In this document: positions 21,289-31,676 of the stretch, one piece after another
How the letters are laid out: each line of letters opens with the position of its first letter
How positions within the stretch are numbered: the stretch's first letter is position 1
Source of the DNA: Lepidostoma basale
Lineage: Eukaryota > Arthropoda > Insecta > Trichoptera > Lepidostomatidae
NCBI GenBank assembly: GCA_022606425.2
Contig: JAHDVF020000873.1
Coordinates: forward strand, 449,303-513,302
DNA length: 64,000 nt
Direction of reading: 5' to 3'
Notes under the pieces: model-generated
Databases searched by the model: none
Told to the model about the DNA's origin: nothing
What the model saw: only the letters and a program-made list of their open reading frames with translations
Made by a program: the position numbers and the translations under genes

Positions 21289-21362
21289 GTAAAATAAATA
21301 CAATTGTGATATAAAACAAAGTTTTTGCATTAACAGTTATAAGATTTTAATCATGTTTTTTT

Positions 21363-21430
21363 AACTAACTAACTAACTTACCATCACGCCGTCTCCTGAA
21401 AGGGTAGGCAGAAAGAATGGACTGCCACAT
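21363..21430 (-). mobile_element. Family A LINE 3' terminus
   Basis: Starts with AACTAACTAACTAAC (tail complement), then CATCACGCCGTCTCC and GGGTAGGCAGAAAGAATGG; truncated soon after. Confidence 0.7.
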
Positions 21431-21596
21431 GTTTTTATTTATTTATATTTTAACAGTTGTTTTAACAAATTAATGATCAAGAGGTCTGTCATGATAGTAC
21501 CTTCAGTGTTGGCGTCCATCCTTTGGAAAATATTCCTGAGAAATAGCGTGATGATTTTTGGAAAGGTAGGTTGCGATGCCAATTCCTAGGAGTCAG

Positions 21597-21690
21597 TTTG
21601 ACAAACCGCGCCGGATGGGATATGTTTTTAGCGAATGATGGCGAAGTTTCACACATCATCACGATGGACTAATCCGCGAGGGCTTGCGGG
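21597..21690 (+). repeat. Left unit of a 95 bp inverted repeat
   Basis: The reverse complement of this block (TTAGCGAATGATGGC, then TTTCACACATCATCACGA, GACTAATC) recurs at 23137-23232 with about 85-90% identity by eye. The enclosed 1.4 kb contains family J and B fragments. Together they may be the ends of one unknown element. Confidence 0.6.
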
Positions 21691-21829
21691 AGATAAATTC
21701 ACAATAAAAAAGAAAGCATCGAAGAAGAATTACTTAGCTGCACTCCAATTTCATTGCCGACTCTTTGAACCTATTTTTTATCATAGCGTTTGATTCGTGA
21801 TTTGGGTTCAATCATGAATGCGATCTGTT

Positions 21830-22058
21830 TCGTTCTCCATAATCGTCTTTTTCTTATTCCTGTGCCGTGTCAAGTCCCTCCAACTTGGCGATCACTCCAG
21901 CAAAGGCATCTCTATCCTGCACCACTTGGAACAGGTTCTGGACTCTGGTCATTCCTGTTTAATATGTCTTTTATGTTCCGCAGTCAGGACAACTGGCTTC
22001 TACTAACTCCCCGACGTCCCTCCACTTTACCCATTAATATCAGTTGAAGGAGGTGGTA

Positions 22059-22090
<32 letters not shown>

Positions 22091-22091
22091 A
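21830..22091 (-). mobile_element. LINE 3' fragment (family J) with TC repeat
   Basis: The complement encodes broken WL...RTFFGCR / RT-type C-terminal codons like those of 42560-42850. The 3' side in antisense orientation includes a TCTCTC run at 22062-22091 (GA repeat of the element strand). Confidence 0.5.
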
Positions 22092-22454
22092 AAAATTCAC
22101 AAGTACCGCAGCTTATGATAAGAACTTTTTATTATTTTTAAATGGGAGTTGCATTATTATTTACCTTGCATATTATGTACAAGGTTTATATTTCAACAAG
22201 TGGATGTTCTGCTTTAATTTAACTTAAGGTTTCTAGCTAGCTACTGAATTCGGGATTTGGAAGGGACAATCTATGGTGGACCAAAACGAACTTCTCAGCA
22301 TTTGCTCTTCTGAAGAGGAAACCACCTAAAACTCTCCAGGAGAAGCCGGCCTGTTGACTGTTGTCATCAGGCCTTCCGTTCCACTAGAAGAGTGTACGGC
22401 GTTTTGTTCCCTAGTATGAGAAGAACTTAGGACAAGACGATATTCGGATCATTT

Positions 22455-23095
22455 TGATTATTGTAAGGTGAGGAGTCGGTTGGAGTTTAGTTTCATTATC
22501 TGGGCGCCGCATGAGGTTCGATATTCCCTGATGGTGGAGAGGGTGCAGAAAAAATTTCTGCGATACCTCTATCTTAGGGAGTATGGATATTACCCGTGGC
22601 TCTTTCCAACTGATTTCTTGCTAGGGATGCTAGGCTACCAGTCACTCGAGATGAGACGAGACATTCACTTGGGTGTCCATTTCTTTCGACTGATAGGCGG
22701 TTGTATACACAACTCAGAAATCCTGAGTGATGTAGGTCTGTTCGTCCCTGATAATTATCTTCGACAAAGGGGTCATAATTTGTTTTATCTCCCACGATGC
22801 AGAACCAACCTGCCAATGGTTATGCCGGTAGGTAGAGCATTATCTTTGCTTAATCGTATCACCTCGGAGTTTGACATATTTTGTGATAGTTTGGCTCATC
22901 TGAGGGAAGTACTATCTTTATTATAATTGTATGGTATATTTATTTTATTAATTTGTCATGCATCTTATGTTTCTCGCTCTTTTTATTAATCTATTATGTA
23001 TTACTTATTATTGTGTATCTCTAACTTGTATCTTTAGTGTATTAGAAAAAAAAATCTGTAATGCTTTAGATATGTTTAAAATAAATAAATGAAAA
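22455..23095 (+). mobile_element. Family B LINE ORF2 C-terminus and 3' UTR
   Basis: One open frame 22468-22926: RSRLEFSFIIWAPHEVRYSL, QKKFLRYLYLREYGYYPWLF, FLLGMLGYQSLEMRR, VPDNYLRQRGHNLFYLPRCR, then VMPVGRALSLLNRI and a stop. This is the post-RT region of Jockey/CR1-type LINEs. The 3' UTR ends in AAATAAATAAATG near 23090. It is the longest uninterrupted B reading frame here. Confidence 0.85.
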
Positions 23096-23136
23096 AAAAT
23101 GAAATGGAATAATACGAATGAAAATATCAGTTTTCT

Positions 23137-23232
23137 AGAAGTTTCTCGCGGGCTTAACTCGCAGATTAGTCCGTCGTGATGATGTGTGAAATTAAGCCAT
23201 CATTCGCTAAAAACACATCCCATGGCGCGCAG
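23137..23232 (-). repeat. Right unit of a 95 bp inverted repeat
   Basis: Reverse-complement partner of 21597-21690. It is followed by about 390 bp (23233-23620) without a recognised feature, including a CTGGCGCCATCTTGTGGCG patch at 23501-23519. Confidence 0.6.
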
Positions 23233-23624
23233 GACGGAGGAGGCATATGATAAAATGGACAAAAACCCCAATAAGACATTGTTGGGAATCCATCTGTCCC
23301 CAGCAACAAGTATATTGCAACAGGGCAGAACTGCGGATACTTAACGGACTATAATTTAAAACACGTGAAGAATATTCAATAAAAAAAATAAACATAAAAA
23401 TATTTTATTACGCCGGAGGAAGATGATTGTGATTTCGAGTGGCAATTAAAACGTTTGGATTACTGAATTATGTATAAACGCGTTAAATTTTTATTCTATC
23501 ATCTGGCGCCATCTTGTGGCGAAGGCCAACAGACGCCATTTTACGTCAAATTGTCGTTCCGCTTCGGCAAAACAATTTTTGTATTTTCTTAAAATTCTCA
23601 ACAATAAAGAGTCGAGCGAAAGTA

Positions 23625-23760
23625 TAAATGATTAATACGAAAGAAAACGTATGTTTTCTAGAAGTTTTTCTATAATTTATAGGAATCACATGTTTCGCCT
23701 GTCTAAGGCATTATCAAATGACATTTAATAATGCCTTAGAATGCAAAATTAATTAATTTA
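23625..23760 (-). mobile_element. Hammerhead-related repeat Q, copy 1
   Basis: Shares TTAATACGAA, GTTTTCTAGAAGTTT and CACATGTTTCGCC..TCTAAGGCATTATCAA with 37455-37562. A palindromic AAGGCATTATCAAATGACAT / TTAATAATGCCTTAG stretch lies at 23705-23740. It holds the variant hammerhead core annotated next. Confidence 0.55.
23687..23717 (-). ncRNA. Variant hammerhead-like core (UUGAUAA)
   Basis: Minus strand: UUGAUAA, stem II GCCU-loop-AGGC, GAAAC, AUGUGA. The first box departs from CUGANGA at its C and at the essential G. The same departures occur at 37527-37557 and 53989-54021. Confidence 0.45.
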
Positions 23761-23764
23761 ACAA

Positions 23765-24035
23765 AACTAACTAACTAACTAACCATCACGCCGCTTCCTG
23801 ACATATTTCTCTCGTTTCCTCAACATTCAAATATCTATTTCTCCGACTCCTCACATGGCCGATATTCAACATTTGATTTATTTGATCGTGTCACGTTTTC
23901 CTCTATTTCTGGTTCCATTTACATCGTTAACATATAATTGTTTACCATTCTTTCTTCATTCATTCTTTCCATATATCCAAACCATCTTAATGATCCTTTC
24001 ATTATTTTGTTCATAATACCATCTTTCGCACTGTA
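23765..24035 (-). mobile_element. Family A LINE 3' fragment
   Basis: Tail AACTAACTAACTAACC at 23765, then the antisense 3' UTR and C-terminus (GIMNKIMKGSLRWFGYMERMNEE read from 24040 down). It meets a plus-strand family A fragment head-to-head at about 24035. Confidence 0.75.
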
Positions 24036-24317
24036 TTCACTGTAAATGCAGTAGAAATGAGATCTCTTAGACGAATGTGTACATACTCTGTGTATGATAG
24101 TGTCGAATGAAAATATTAGAAGTGAATGCGGTGCGAATGATGGTGTTATGAACAAAATAATGAAAGGAACATTAAAATGATTTGGGCCCATGGAAAGAAT
24201 GGTATAAAAAGAATATGTTAACGATGTAAATGGTACTAGAAATAGAGAAAGACTGAGGAATACGTGGCACGATCAAACAAATCAAATATTGAATGTGGCC
24301 ACGCGAGGAGTCGGTAA
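24036..24317 (+). mobile_element. Family A LINE fragment
   Basis: Plus strand: NAVEMRSLRR, MNKIMKGT-type and TWHDQTNQILNV-type codons with frame breaks, ending at GTGGCCACGCGAGGAGTCGG. Confidence 0.65.
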
Positions 24318-24760
24318 ATAGATATTTGAATGTGATGAAAGTAGAATAAATGCAGTAGAAAAGAGATTTCTTAGACGAATGTACGGATACTCTGTGTATG
24401 ATAGAGTGTCGTATGAAAATATAAGATGTGAATACAGTGCGAAAGATGGTATTATGAACAAAATAATGAAAGGATCATTAAGATGGTTTGGATATATGGA
24501 AAGAATGGTAAACAATTATATGTTAACGATGTAAATGGAACCAGAAATAGAGGAAAACGTGGCACGATAAAAAAAACAAATATTGAATGTCGGCCATGTG
24601 AGGAGTCAGAGAAATCGACGCGCGTGCATGACACGATGTATGAATGTTAAGGAATCGAGAGAAATATGTCAGTAAAGAAAAGTGTGGTAGTCCATTCTTT
24701 CTGCTCACCCCTTCGGGAAGACGGCGTGATGGTTAGTTTAGTTTAGTTTAGTTTATACAG
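24318..24760 (+). mobile_element. Family A LINE 3' end
   Basis: Repeats the same region as the preceding fragment (ESRINAVEKRFLRRM, GIMNKIMKGSLRWFGYMERM) and runs to the 3' end CGGCGTGATGG with GTTTA repeats at 24730-24753. A separate insertion or tandem copy. Confidence 0.75.
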
Positions 24761-25137
24761 TACCTAGTTATGATTTTTATTTTTTAATCTCCTATTTGCC
24801 AATTCCACGCTTCACTTACATACACATAATAAAGAAGTCAAGGCTACTACAGAGTTTTTATATGAGACAGCTATAAAAGTTAACAACCGAAGGTGTTAAT
24901 TATCGCGAGAATATAAAACTGTCCCTTTCAGAAAATTCCGTACAATTAATCCCTTTTTTAATGCTTCCATGCTTTTTACACCTTATTATAGATGAAACGA
25001 GGCCCTTGAACCCTTCGTGTTTAACCCTTTCAAGCCGACATCATTGCCTGATCTGAATTTTCACGAGGCAGTAAATTTATATACATTGTTTGATACTTAA
25101 ATGCACATGGAATTTATTATTAAGACAGGTGAATTAC
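24761..25137. other. No gene recognised
   Basis: AT-rich linker between family A copies; nothing supported. Confidence 0.35.
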
Positions 25138-25860
25138 TAACTAAACACTAACTAACTAACCATCACGCCGTTTCTCACAAAGGGTAGGCAGAGGATTGAC
25201 TGCCAAACTGTTCTATCCTGACATTACTTTCGCGCCTATTTTACATTCACACACCGTGACACGCACATTACTTCGAACATGGCCGCCTTTCAGTATTCGG
25301 TTAATTTGGCCACGCTATGTTTGCCTTGGCCTTCCTCGACTTTTCTTCCATTCTCACTATATATTTTATATATCTTTTTGACCATTCTTTCCTCATCCAT
25401 TCGTTCCGTATGTCCAAACCATCTTAGTAACTCTTACAGTCTTAATTTTATTAAGACGCATTCATCCGCCTTACATTCCTATCTAACTTCTTCATTGGGT
25501 ATTCTATCATACATTATTTTACCGCGCATTCTTCTAAGTGATTTTATTTCTACGGCATTTATTCTATTTTCATCCTTCTCCTGCCAACTCCAAGCTTCAC
25601 TTCCATACATAGGTCGGCACTAGAACCTCATTGTGTACTGCCATTTTTGCTTCAGTCGATATACGAGTATATCTATTTGCAGTGATGGATTTGAGTGCAT
25701 CATTTTTTAATTTCTAGCACTAACTCTTCTTTAGATACCTTTCTCCATTTTACATCTCTTGTAAACATGCTTCCCATATAAGCAAATTCGGTAACTTGCT
25801 CTAATTTTTTACCGTTCGCATTTATATCACAATCGTGACTAAGACTCGTACACATATTTA
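25138..25860 (-). mobile_element. Family A LINE 3' part
   Basis: Tail at 25138-25160. The antisense frame then reads the family C-terminus in the order WFGHTERMDEE, NKIKTVRVTKMVWTYGTNG (frame-broken), RINAVEIKSLRRMRGKIMYD, MYGSEAWSWQE, AFMREM, LEQVTEFAYMGSMFTRDV. Many breaks. Confidence 0.75.
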
Positions 25861-25884
25861 TCATGTTCTCCTTTGTATTTCGTT

Positions 25885-25985
25885 TTAGCTTCCCTCGACG
25901 TTAGCGAACACTGCGGCGAATGCTTCTCTGCCCTGCGCTATTCGAAACAGTTCCTCCACACGCACAATTCCGGTTTAATCTCTTA
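25885..25985 (-). mobile_element. Family J LINE scrap
   Basis: About 100 bp (CTTCTCTGCCCTGCGCTATTC, CAGTTCCTCCACACGCACAA) resembling in antisense the RTAQDREEF-type codons of 42720-42800. Confidence 0.45.
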
Positions 25986-26024
25986 TTTATTGTTTCTTGA
26001 ATAATAATGTAAATCTGCATATTA

Positions 26025-26490
26025 ACTAACTAACCATCACGCCGTCTCCCCAACTGCCACACATTTCTTTCCTGACATACTTCTCTCGCTTCCTCGACAT
26101 TCATACATCTTGCCATGCACGCATGTCGATTTCTCCGACTCCTCACATGGCCGATATTCAACATTTGATTTATTTGATCGTGCCACGTTTTCCGCAATCT
26201 TCCTCTATTTCTAGTACCATTTACATCGTTGACATATACTTTTTATACCATTGTTTCCACGTGCGCAAGGCATTTAAACGATCTTTTCATTATTTTGTTA
26301 ATAACACTATCATTCGTACCGCATTCACTTCTTATATTTTCATTCGACACTCTATCATACACAGATTTTCTACACATTCGTCAAAGAGATCGCATTTCTA
26401 CTGTATTTATTCCACTTTCATCTTTCTTTTGCCAGTTCCATACTTCGCTTCCATACATAAGGGTCGGTACAAGAACGCCATTGTTACATT
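26025..26490 (-). mobile_element. Family A LINE 3' part
   Basis: Tail ATTAACTAACTAACC, then the antisense C-terminus up to YGSEVWNWQKKDESGINTVEMRSL (about 26460-26395). It ends against a repeat Q scrap (about 26495-26560). Confidence 0.75.
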
Positions 26491-26559
26491 GTTAATTAAT
26501 ACGAATGAAAACGTTTATGCGATTTACATGTTTCGCTCCCGCTTTCGTTAGGAGGACCC

Positions 26560-26950
26560 AAACAAACAAACCATCACGCCGTTTCTCCGCAGGGGTAGGC
26601 AGAGAGAATGGACCGCCACACTACTCTATCCTGGCAAACCTCTTCAGATTCCTCCACATTCATACAACGAGTCATACACGCACGTCGATTCCTCCGACTT
26701 CTAACATGACCAACCTTTAAAATTTGATGTCATGCCATGTTTTCCTCGGTCTGCCTCGACTCCGTACCCCATTTACATCATGAACGTATACTTTCTTAAC
26801 CATTCCTTCTCCATCCATGCGTTCCATATGTCCGAACCAACGCAGTGATCCTTTCATAATTTTGTTCATAATACCTTCTTCCGCTCTACATTCCTTTCTT
26901 ATATCAGCATTTGAGATTCTGTCGTATATCGTTCTACCACACATACGTCC
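26560..26950 (-). mobile_element. Family A LINE 3' part
   Basis: Starts AACAAACCATCACGCCG. The minus-strand open frame 26944-26717 reads MCGRTIYDRISNADIRKECR, GSLRWFGHMERMDGEGMVKK, RSRGRPRKTWHD. Closely related to the copy at 12960. Confidence 0.8.
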
Positions 26951-26999
26951 CAGTCCCAGGACCCAATATAATGAAAAACGGCAAAGAATAAGAAGAAGA

Positions 27000-27439
27000 G
27001 AGTTGATTCAATATCTATGGTCAACCGCCTTAACGCGTCTCCAAACTGATTATATAAATGCACTAAGCCTATGTGGGAGTTTTACGATTTTTTTAAAATA
27101 CGCATCTTTGTATGTATAACCAAATTGATTAAAAATGTTTTATTTTTTTTCTGATAATATACCGGGTGGTCAGAGTGTATTAACCTTTAGTTGCGTGAGC
27201 CACAAATTGACGTGCTACAGCGTGGGTGAGAAATCGTGGTTTATTTTTTATAAAATTTTACATTTTAATAAATCAATGGTATAACAAAAATAATATAGAT
27301 TTTTTTTTTACAACCATAAACTTGTTGTAACTTGATTTATTAATTTGTAATATGATTCTTGTTCCATCACCATAGGATAATGGCTAAAATCCATCCACGC
27401 ATAATAATTGTAAGTTTAAACTTCGTACAAACAAAAATC
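27000..27439. other. No gene recognised
   Basis: AT-rich, with an ORF of 100 codons at 26817-27119 that is partly antisense LINE. No independent gene supported. Confidence 0.35.
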
Positions 27440-27763
27440 AATCACTCCGACAGCACAATCTGTTTTACCTACCGGCCGCCAGAACCAATCTGCCTCTCGT
27501 GACACCGGTGGGAAGAGCAATTAGTCTGCTGAACGCGGTCTCGTCAGAGATCGACGTCTTTCAAATTAGTGAAAGTACGTTCAGGGGACAAATACTCTTG
27601 ACTTTAGAAAGTATCTTGTCTTCCTTATGTCGAACCATCTCTAATGCGTTCCTGGTATTATATTGTATTTTTTATAATATTTGACCTGTACTCAATAGAT
27701 GCCTTAAACATTTTGCAGTTTGTAATGTCTTTTGAGTGAAAAAACTTATTTGATTTGATTTGA
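27440..27763 (+). mobile_element. Family B LINE 3' end
   Basis: DSTICFTYRPPEPICLS-type frame-broken C-terminus, TPVGRAISLLNAVSSEIDVF, stop near 27640, UTR, and the TTTGATTTGATTTGAA tail at 27748-27763. Confidence 0.8.
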
Positions 27764-27764
27764 A

Positions 27765-27965
27765 TATAGCATTGCACAATGGTATTCTTGTTCCTATCCT
27801 TAGGTATACATGTAACTTGTAAAAAAGGATGAAAGCAAAACAAAATTCACACAAGCAGTGCAAATGGAAAATACGCCAAGGACGGCCGAGGAAAACATGG
27901 CATGACCAAATCAATCAAATACTAAAAGACATATTTTAAATAGGAAAAAATCGACAAGCGTGCAT
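27765..27965 (+). mobile_element. Family A LINE fragment
   Basis: GCATTGCACAATGGTATTCT (ALHNGI) and, after a deletion, QGRPRKTWHDQINQILKD. It lies directly after the family B tail. Confidence 0.65.
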
Positions 27966-28488
27966 GTAACTAATTGACAAACTAACCATCACGCCGTTTC
28001 TCCGGAAGAGTAGGCAGAGAGGATGGACCGCCACACGGTTCTGTCCTGAAATTACTCTAGCGCCATTTCTACATTCACACATCGTTATTGTTTCTACGTC
28101 GAACATGGCCGCCTTTCAGTAATTTATTAATTTGGTTATGCCATGTATTCCTTGGCCTTCCTCGACATTCACACTACTTGAATATATCTTTTTAACCATT
28201 TTCCCTTATCCATTCGTTCCATATGTCCAAATCATATCATTGACCTTTTCTTAATTTTATTTACGACGCATTCATCTGCCTTACATTTATTTCTTACATC
28301 ATCGTCAGATATTCTATCATGCATTATTTTTCCGCACATTCTTGTAAGTGACCTTATTTCTACGGCATTTATCCTACTATCATAATTCTTCTTCCAACTC
28401 CAAGATTCACTTCCATACATAAGGGTCGACACTCGAACTCCATTGTGCACTGCAATCTTTGCTTCAGTCGAAATACAATATTTTTATT

Positions 28489-28712
28489 ATAAACAAATTT
28501 AAAAAAACTTGGTTTTATGTATCACAATTGTATATTTATTTTTCGATTCAATAATTTATTGTAACGCCTGATGATGTCAACATAGGTTGACGAAATAGCT
28601 TTCGCGAAAAATAAAAATACAATTGTGATACATAACTCTAAGTTTTTTTAAAATTTAACAGTTTATAATGTTAAGGTATCACAGTGTTTCGGCCAAAACA
28701 TTGGACTATTTT
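28489..28712. mobile_element. Hammerhead palindrome P3
   Basis: 224 bp copy of the P1/P2 family (AATAGTCCAATGTTTTGGCC end at 28712 read on the minus strand; TCACAATTGTAT arms on both sides), with an exact 12 bp target duplication in a family A LINE. The left arm's ribozyme is deleted and the right arm's is mutated. Confidence 0.8.
28568..28603 (+). ncRNA. Degenerate hammerhead core (P3)
   Basis: CUGAUGA intact, stem II GUCAAC/GUUGAC intact, but GAAAU and UUC replace GAAAC and GUC. Probably inactive. Confidence 0.55.
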
Positions 28713-28944
28713 AATATTTTTATTTCCAGTTATGACTTTGAGTGCACCATTTATTTTGTTTCCACCTCCAACCCTTCTTTCGATATCTTTCTTAATTTTT
28801 TCATCTTTTGCAAACGTACTTCCCAGATAAATAAATCCGGTAACTTGCTCCTATTTCTTAATGTTCTTTTTTTTCGTTCTTTCTTTTCAAGTATCATAAC
28901 TTTGGACTTAGACACTTTGTGACAAAGTTGACACAGCGTTTCTT

Positions 28945-29045
28945 GTTACAATGTATAATAATAGGAATAGAGCAGGATAGAGCAGTGTGGTGAATCATCC
29001 TCTCTGCCTTACCACATGGGAAATCGGTGTGATTGTTAGTTTATT
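28945..29045 (+). mobile_element. Family A LINE 3' terminus
   Basis: AGGATAGAGCAGTGTGGTG, ATCCTCTCTGCC, then ATCGGTGTGATTGTTAG. Confidence 0.6.
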
Positions 29046-29289
29046 CACAAATCTACATTATTCTTAGTACACACCTTTCACAAACATCCTTTACAATCTG
29101 GTTTACAATGATGTCACAATTTTCGAATACTCTGTTACAGAAAATAAACACACGTTTCTCAATTATTTACAATATGAACAATTGGTTACCTCGAACCTAT
29201 ATGAAAACTACCAAAAATAAGTGTTCTCCAAGAATTAAGAAATTTTTTCAAAAGGCGCGATTTAGATTTTTACGATTAATATGTCTTTC

Positions 29290-30345
29290 CCGCAGATTTG
29301 ACGATTTCCAACCTCCGGAGCAGGCTAGGATTCAAGCGAACTTTAAGACCATATATCACATCCACATCGTTAGGCAGATTATGCAGAAAACAGAAGAATA
29401 TTATTGACCCCTATACTTTGCCTTTGTAGACTATGAGAAGGCCTTCGACTCTGTCGAGACCTGGGCTGTTTTGGAGTCTCAGCAGCGAAACCAGATTGAT
29501 TGGAATAACGTGCAGGTGTTAACATCTTCTTCTTCTTTACTAGCCTTCTTCCTTCCACTGCTGGATATAGGCCTCTTCCAATTTCTTCCACTCGTCTCTA
29601 TCCTGCCCCCTTTGTATCCAAGATTTTCCAAGCCTTTTGATAATATCATCGGCCTTCCGACACTTCGCCTATTTTCCCATGGTCTCCAACTGAGTATCCT
29701 GGGTGTCCATCTGTTGCCACCCCGTCTAGCCAAGTGTCCAGCCCATTGCCACTTCAATTTTGCCACTCGGTCCATGACATCAGCATCCCTGGTGCGGTGT
29801 CAGATTTCTTCATTCCTTATGCGGTCACGCAAGCTCACACCAAGTATCTGTCTTTCCATGGAACACTGTGTACACTTGAGCCTGTGCCTTTTGTTGAAAT
29901 GCCTTTGTAATAATGCCACAATGTCCTTGCAAATCCAAAACCAGAAGACCAAACCGATTGAACTGCCACGAGGAGTCAGACAAGGGGATGTGATATCTCC
30001 GAAGTTGTTCACCTGTGCTTTGGAAGGTATATTTAAAACTCTGGACAGGTTTGAACCTGGCCTCAACATAAATGACGAGTGCATTTCCCACCTTCGTTTT
30101 GTAGATGACATTGTCATTCTGTCGGAATCGGAATCTGTCTAGATGGGGGAGACAGGTTCTGGAGTGGAGACCGCGTGCAGGATTCCGCAGAGTCGGACGT
30201 CCCCCTGCCCGCTGGACCGACGATATGAAAAGGATTGCTGGACATGGATGGATGGGAGCGGCAATGGATAGGAGGCGATGGGGTGCTTTGGGAGAGGCCT
30301 ACGTTCAGCAGTGGATGACAGACGGCTGATGATGATGATGATCCT
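29290..30345 (+). mobile_element. RTE LINE (family C) with RT domain, self-invaded
   Basis: Plus-strand RT pieces: QPPEQARIQANFKTIYHIH (29322-29378), FAFVDYEKAFDSVETWAVLE with RT motif A Asp (29420-29476), WNNVQVL, then after an antisense insertion NNATMSLQIQNQKTKPIELP, GVRQGDVISPKLF (motif B), HLRFVDDIVI (motif C, FVDD instead of FADD). A deletion then leads to WGRQVLEWRPRAGFRRVGRP, AYVQQWMTDG and a stop near 30327, with a GATGATGATGAT tail. The same type of RTE is well known from Lepidoptera. Stops and deletion make it dead. Confidence 0.85.
29523..29891 (-). mobile_element. Family C LINE 3' end inserted antisense in family C
   Basis: The minus strand reads SMERQILGVSLRDRIRNEEI, VMDRVAKLKWQWAGHLARRG, NRRSVGRP and ends in an AAGAAGAAG tail at 29525-29536. 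It splits the RT frame exactly between QVL and KCLCNNATM. TGTTAA/TGTTGA on either side look like the target duplication. It belongs to the subfamily seen at 39500-39930, not to the host copy's 3' end. Confidence 0.8.
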
Positions 30346-31085
30346 CATACTTAATACTAACATGGAGGCTATTCCACACCAACGGACCGCAACGTTGAAA
30401 GTACGATAATAGAACCTAGCTTTATTGGATCTGACTGGAATTGTTATGTATGGAATTGTTGTGCTATGAGAGAAAGAACAGAAGGATTTGTTTATCCGTA
30501 CAACATTTCAGTTTCAAAAATTATATTAGTCAAAGTCAAAACCAACAAGATGAATTTGAAGTTATACGATAGGTTAAAGGTTGGAATTTAACCTATAACC
30601 TTGCCCTAAGAAAACATCGCAAATGCTGTTGACTCGTATAAAGGTATCCACAAATTTAATAAAATTACCATAAAAAATAACATTAAACAATTTAATGTGT
30701 ACAGTTATTAAAATTTACGTTTTTTATAAAGATCCTTTTCCATCCTTCACATCTTCGCAACTACTGTATTCGGAGAGGAATTCAACGTCAAAACAAACAC
30801 ACCTCTCTATCAGGTATATTAAAAAATATTTTTATTATTATTTTCTTAATGTATTCAAGAATTCAAGATTTATTTGACATTTAACGACATAATAATGAAA
30901 CAATGTTATGACTACCGTGACGCATCAATGTATTTTATTATTATTATTGATAATTAACATTAAATTATTTAAATACCGATACATAAACGATTCTTTTATA
31001 ATTTCGAAATGTCTGCACATTACTTATCAGATACTCCGAAGTTTACTCTCTTTTAGGAAATAGCATATTTATTATTGGTGGGCCG
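30346..31085. other. No gene recognised
   Basis: AT-rich sequence, some short open frames (for example 30695-30877) without motifs. Confidence 0.4.
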
Positions 31086-31665
31086 CAGATTGTATTTATT
31101 TCCAACGATGCAGAACACACTTGCCAAGTTGTCAAAAACTTAAAGTTGTCATCGCAAACAAAAGCCTATCCAAAAAAGCTAAGATGGCATTGCATAATGG
31201 TGTTATTGTGCCGACCCTTACGTATGGAAGTGAAGCATGGAACTGGCAAAAGAAGGATGAAAGTAGAATAAATGGAGTAGAAATGAGATCTCTAAGACGA
31301 ATGTGTGGTACATATGTATATGATAGAGTGTCAAATGCAAGTATAAGAAGTGGATGCGCTGGTAATGAAAGTGTTATGAACAAAATAATGAAAGGGTGGT
31401 TAAGATGGTTTGGACACATGGAAAGAATAAGTGAAGATAGAATGGTGAAGAAGTTATATGTAAACGATGTGAACGGAGCTAGAAATAGAGGAAGACCGAG
31501 GAAAACGTGGCACGATCAAATCGGAGTCGGTTATATCGACGTGCGTGCATGACAAGATGTATGAATGTAGAGGAAGCGAGAAGAGTATGTCAGTAGAGAA
31601 CAGTGTGGCGCTCCATTCTTTCTACCTACCCCACGGGAAGACGGCATGGTGGTTAGTTAGTGAGT
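31086..31665 (+). mobile_element. Family A LINE 3' part, long open frame
   Basis: After a 50 bp family B scrap, one frame (31121-31552) is open: KAKMALHNGVIVPTLTYGSE, RINGVEMRSLRRMCGTYVYD, LRWFGHMERISEDRMVKK, NRGRPRKTWHDQI. A short deletion then leads to the 3' end with GGTGGTTAGTTAG (31648-31672). Among the best-preserved family A ends. Confidence 0.85.
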
Positions 31666-31676
31666 TAGTTAGTTAT

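Larger units (their letters stand above)
19805..21342. mobile_element. Hammerhead palindrome P1 interrupted by mariner 2
   Basis: A 260 bp palindromic element whose left end (19805-19842, AATAGTCCATTGTTTTGGCC) and remainder (21117-21342) are separated by mariner copy 2 at its TA. The whole is flanked by GATTTTAAT (19796-19804 and 21343-21351). Its arms of about 100 bp carry two hammerhead cores. The same element is seen uninterrupted at 53528-53794. Confidence 0.8.
27966..28930 (-). mobile_element. Family A LINE 3' part, split by hammerhead P3
   Basis: Antisense family A from the tail (27966) to the AVHNGV region (28470), interrupted at 28489-28712 by a hammerhead palindrome, then continuing 28725-28930 with complement codons of KVMILEKK and EQVTGFIYLGST. 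The 12 bp duplication AATATTTTTATT (28477-28488 and 28713-28724) frames the insertion. Confidence 0.8.

Noticed and set aside
21121..21345. Rho-independent terminator or CRISPR-like hairpin
   Set aside because: The palindromes are too long, lack T-tracts and belong to dispersed eukaryotic elements with target duplications; no spaced repeats occur.
22313..22333. CTTCTGAAGAGGAAACC, hammerhead-like words
   Set aside because: CUGAAGA is followed at once by GGAAAC with no room for stem II.
30327..30342. CTGATGATGATGATGATG resembling a hammerhead box
   Set aside because: It is the GAT-repeat tail of an RTE LINE; no GAAA partner follows.
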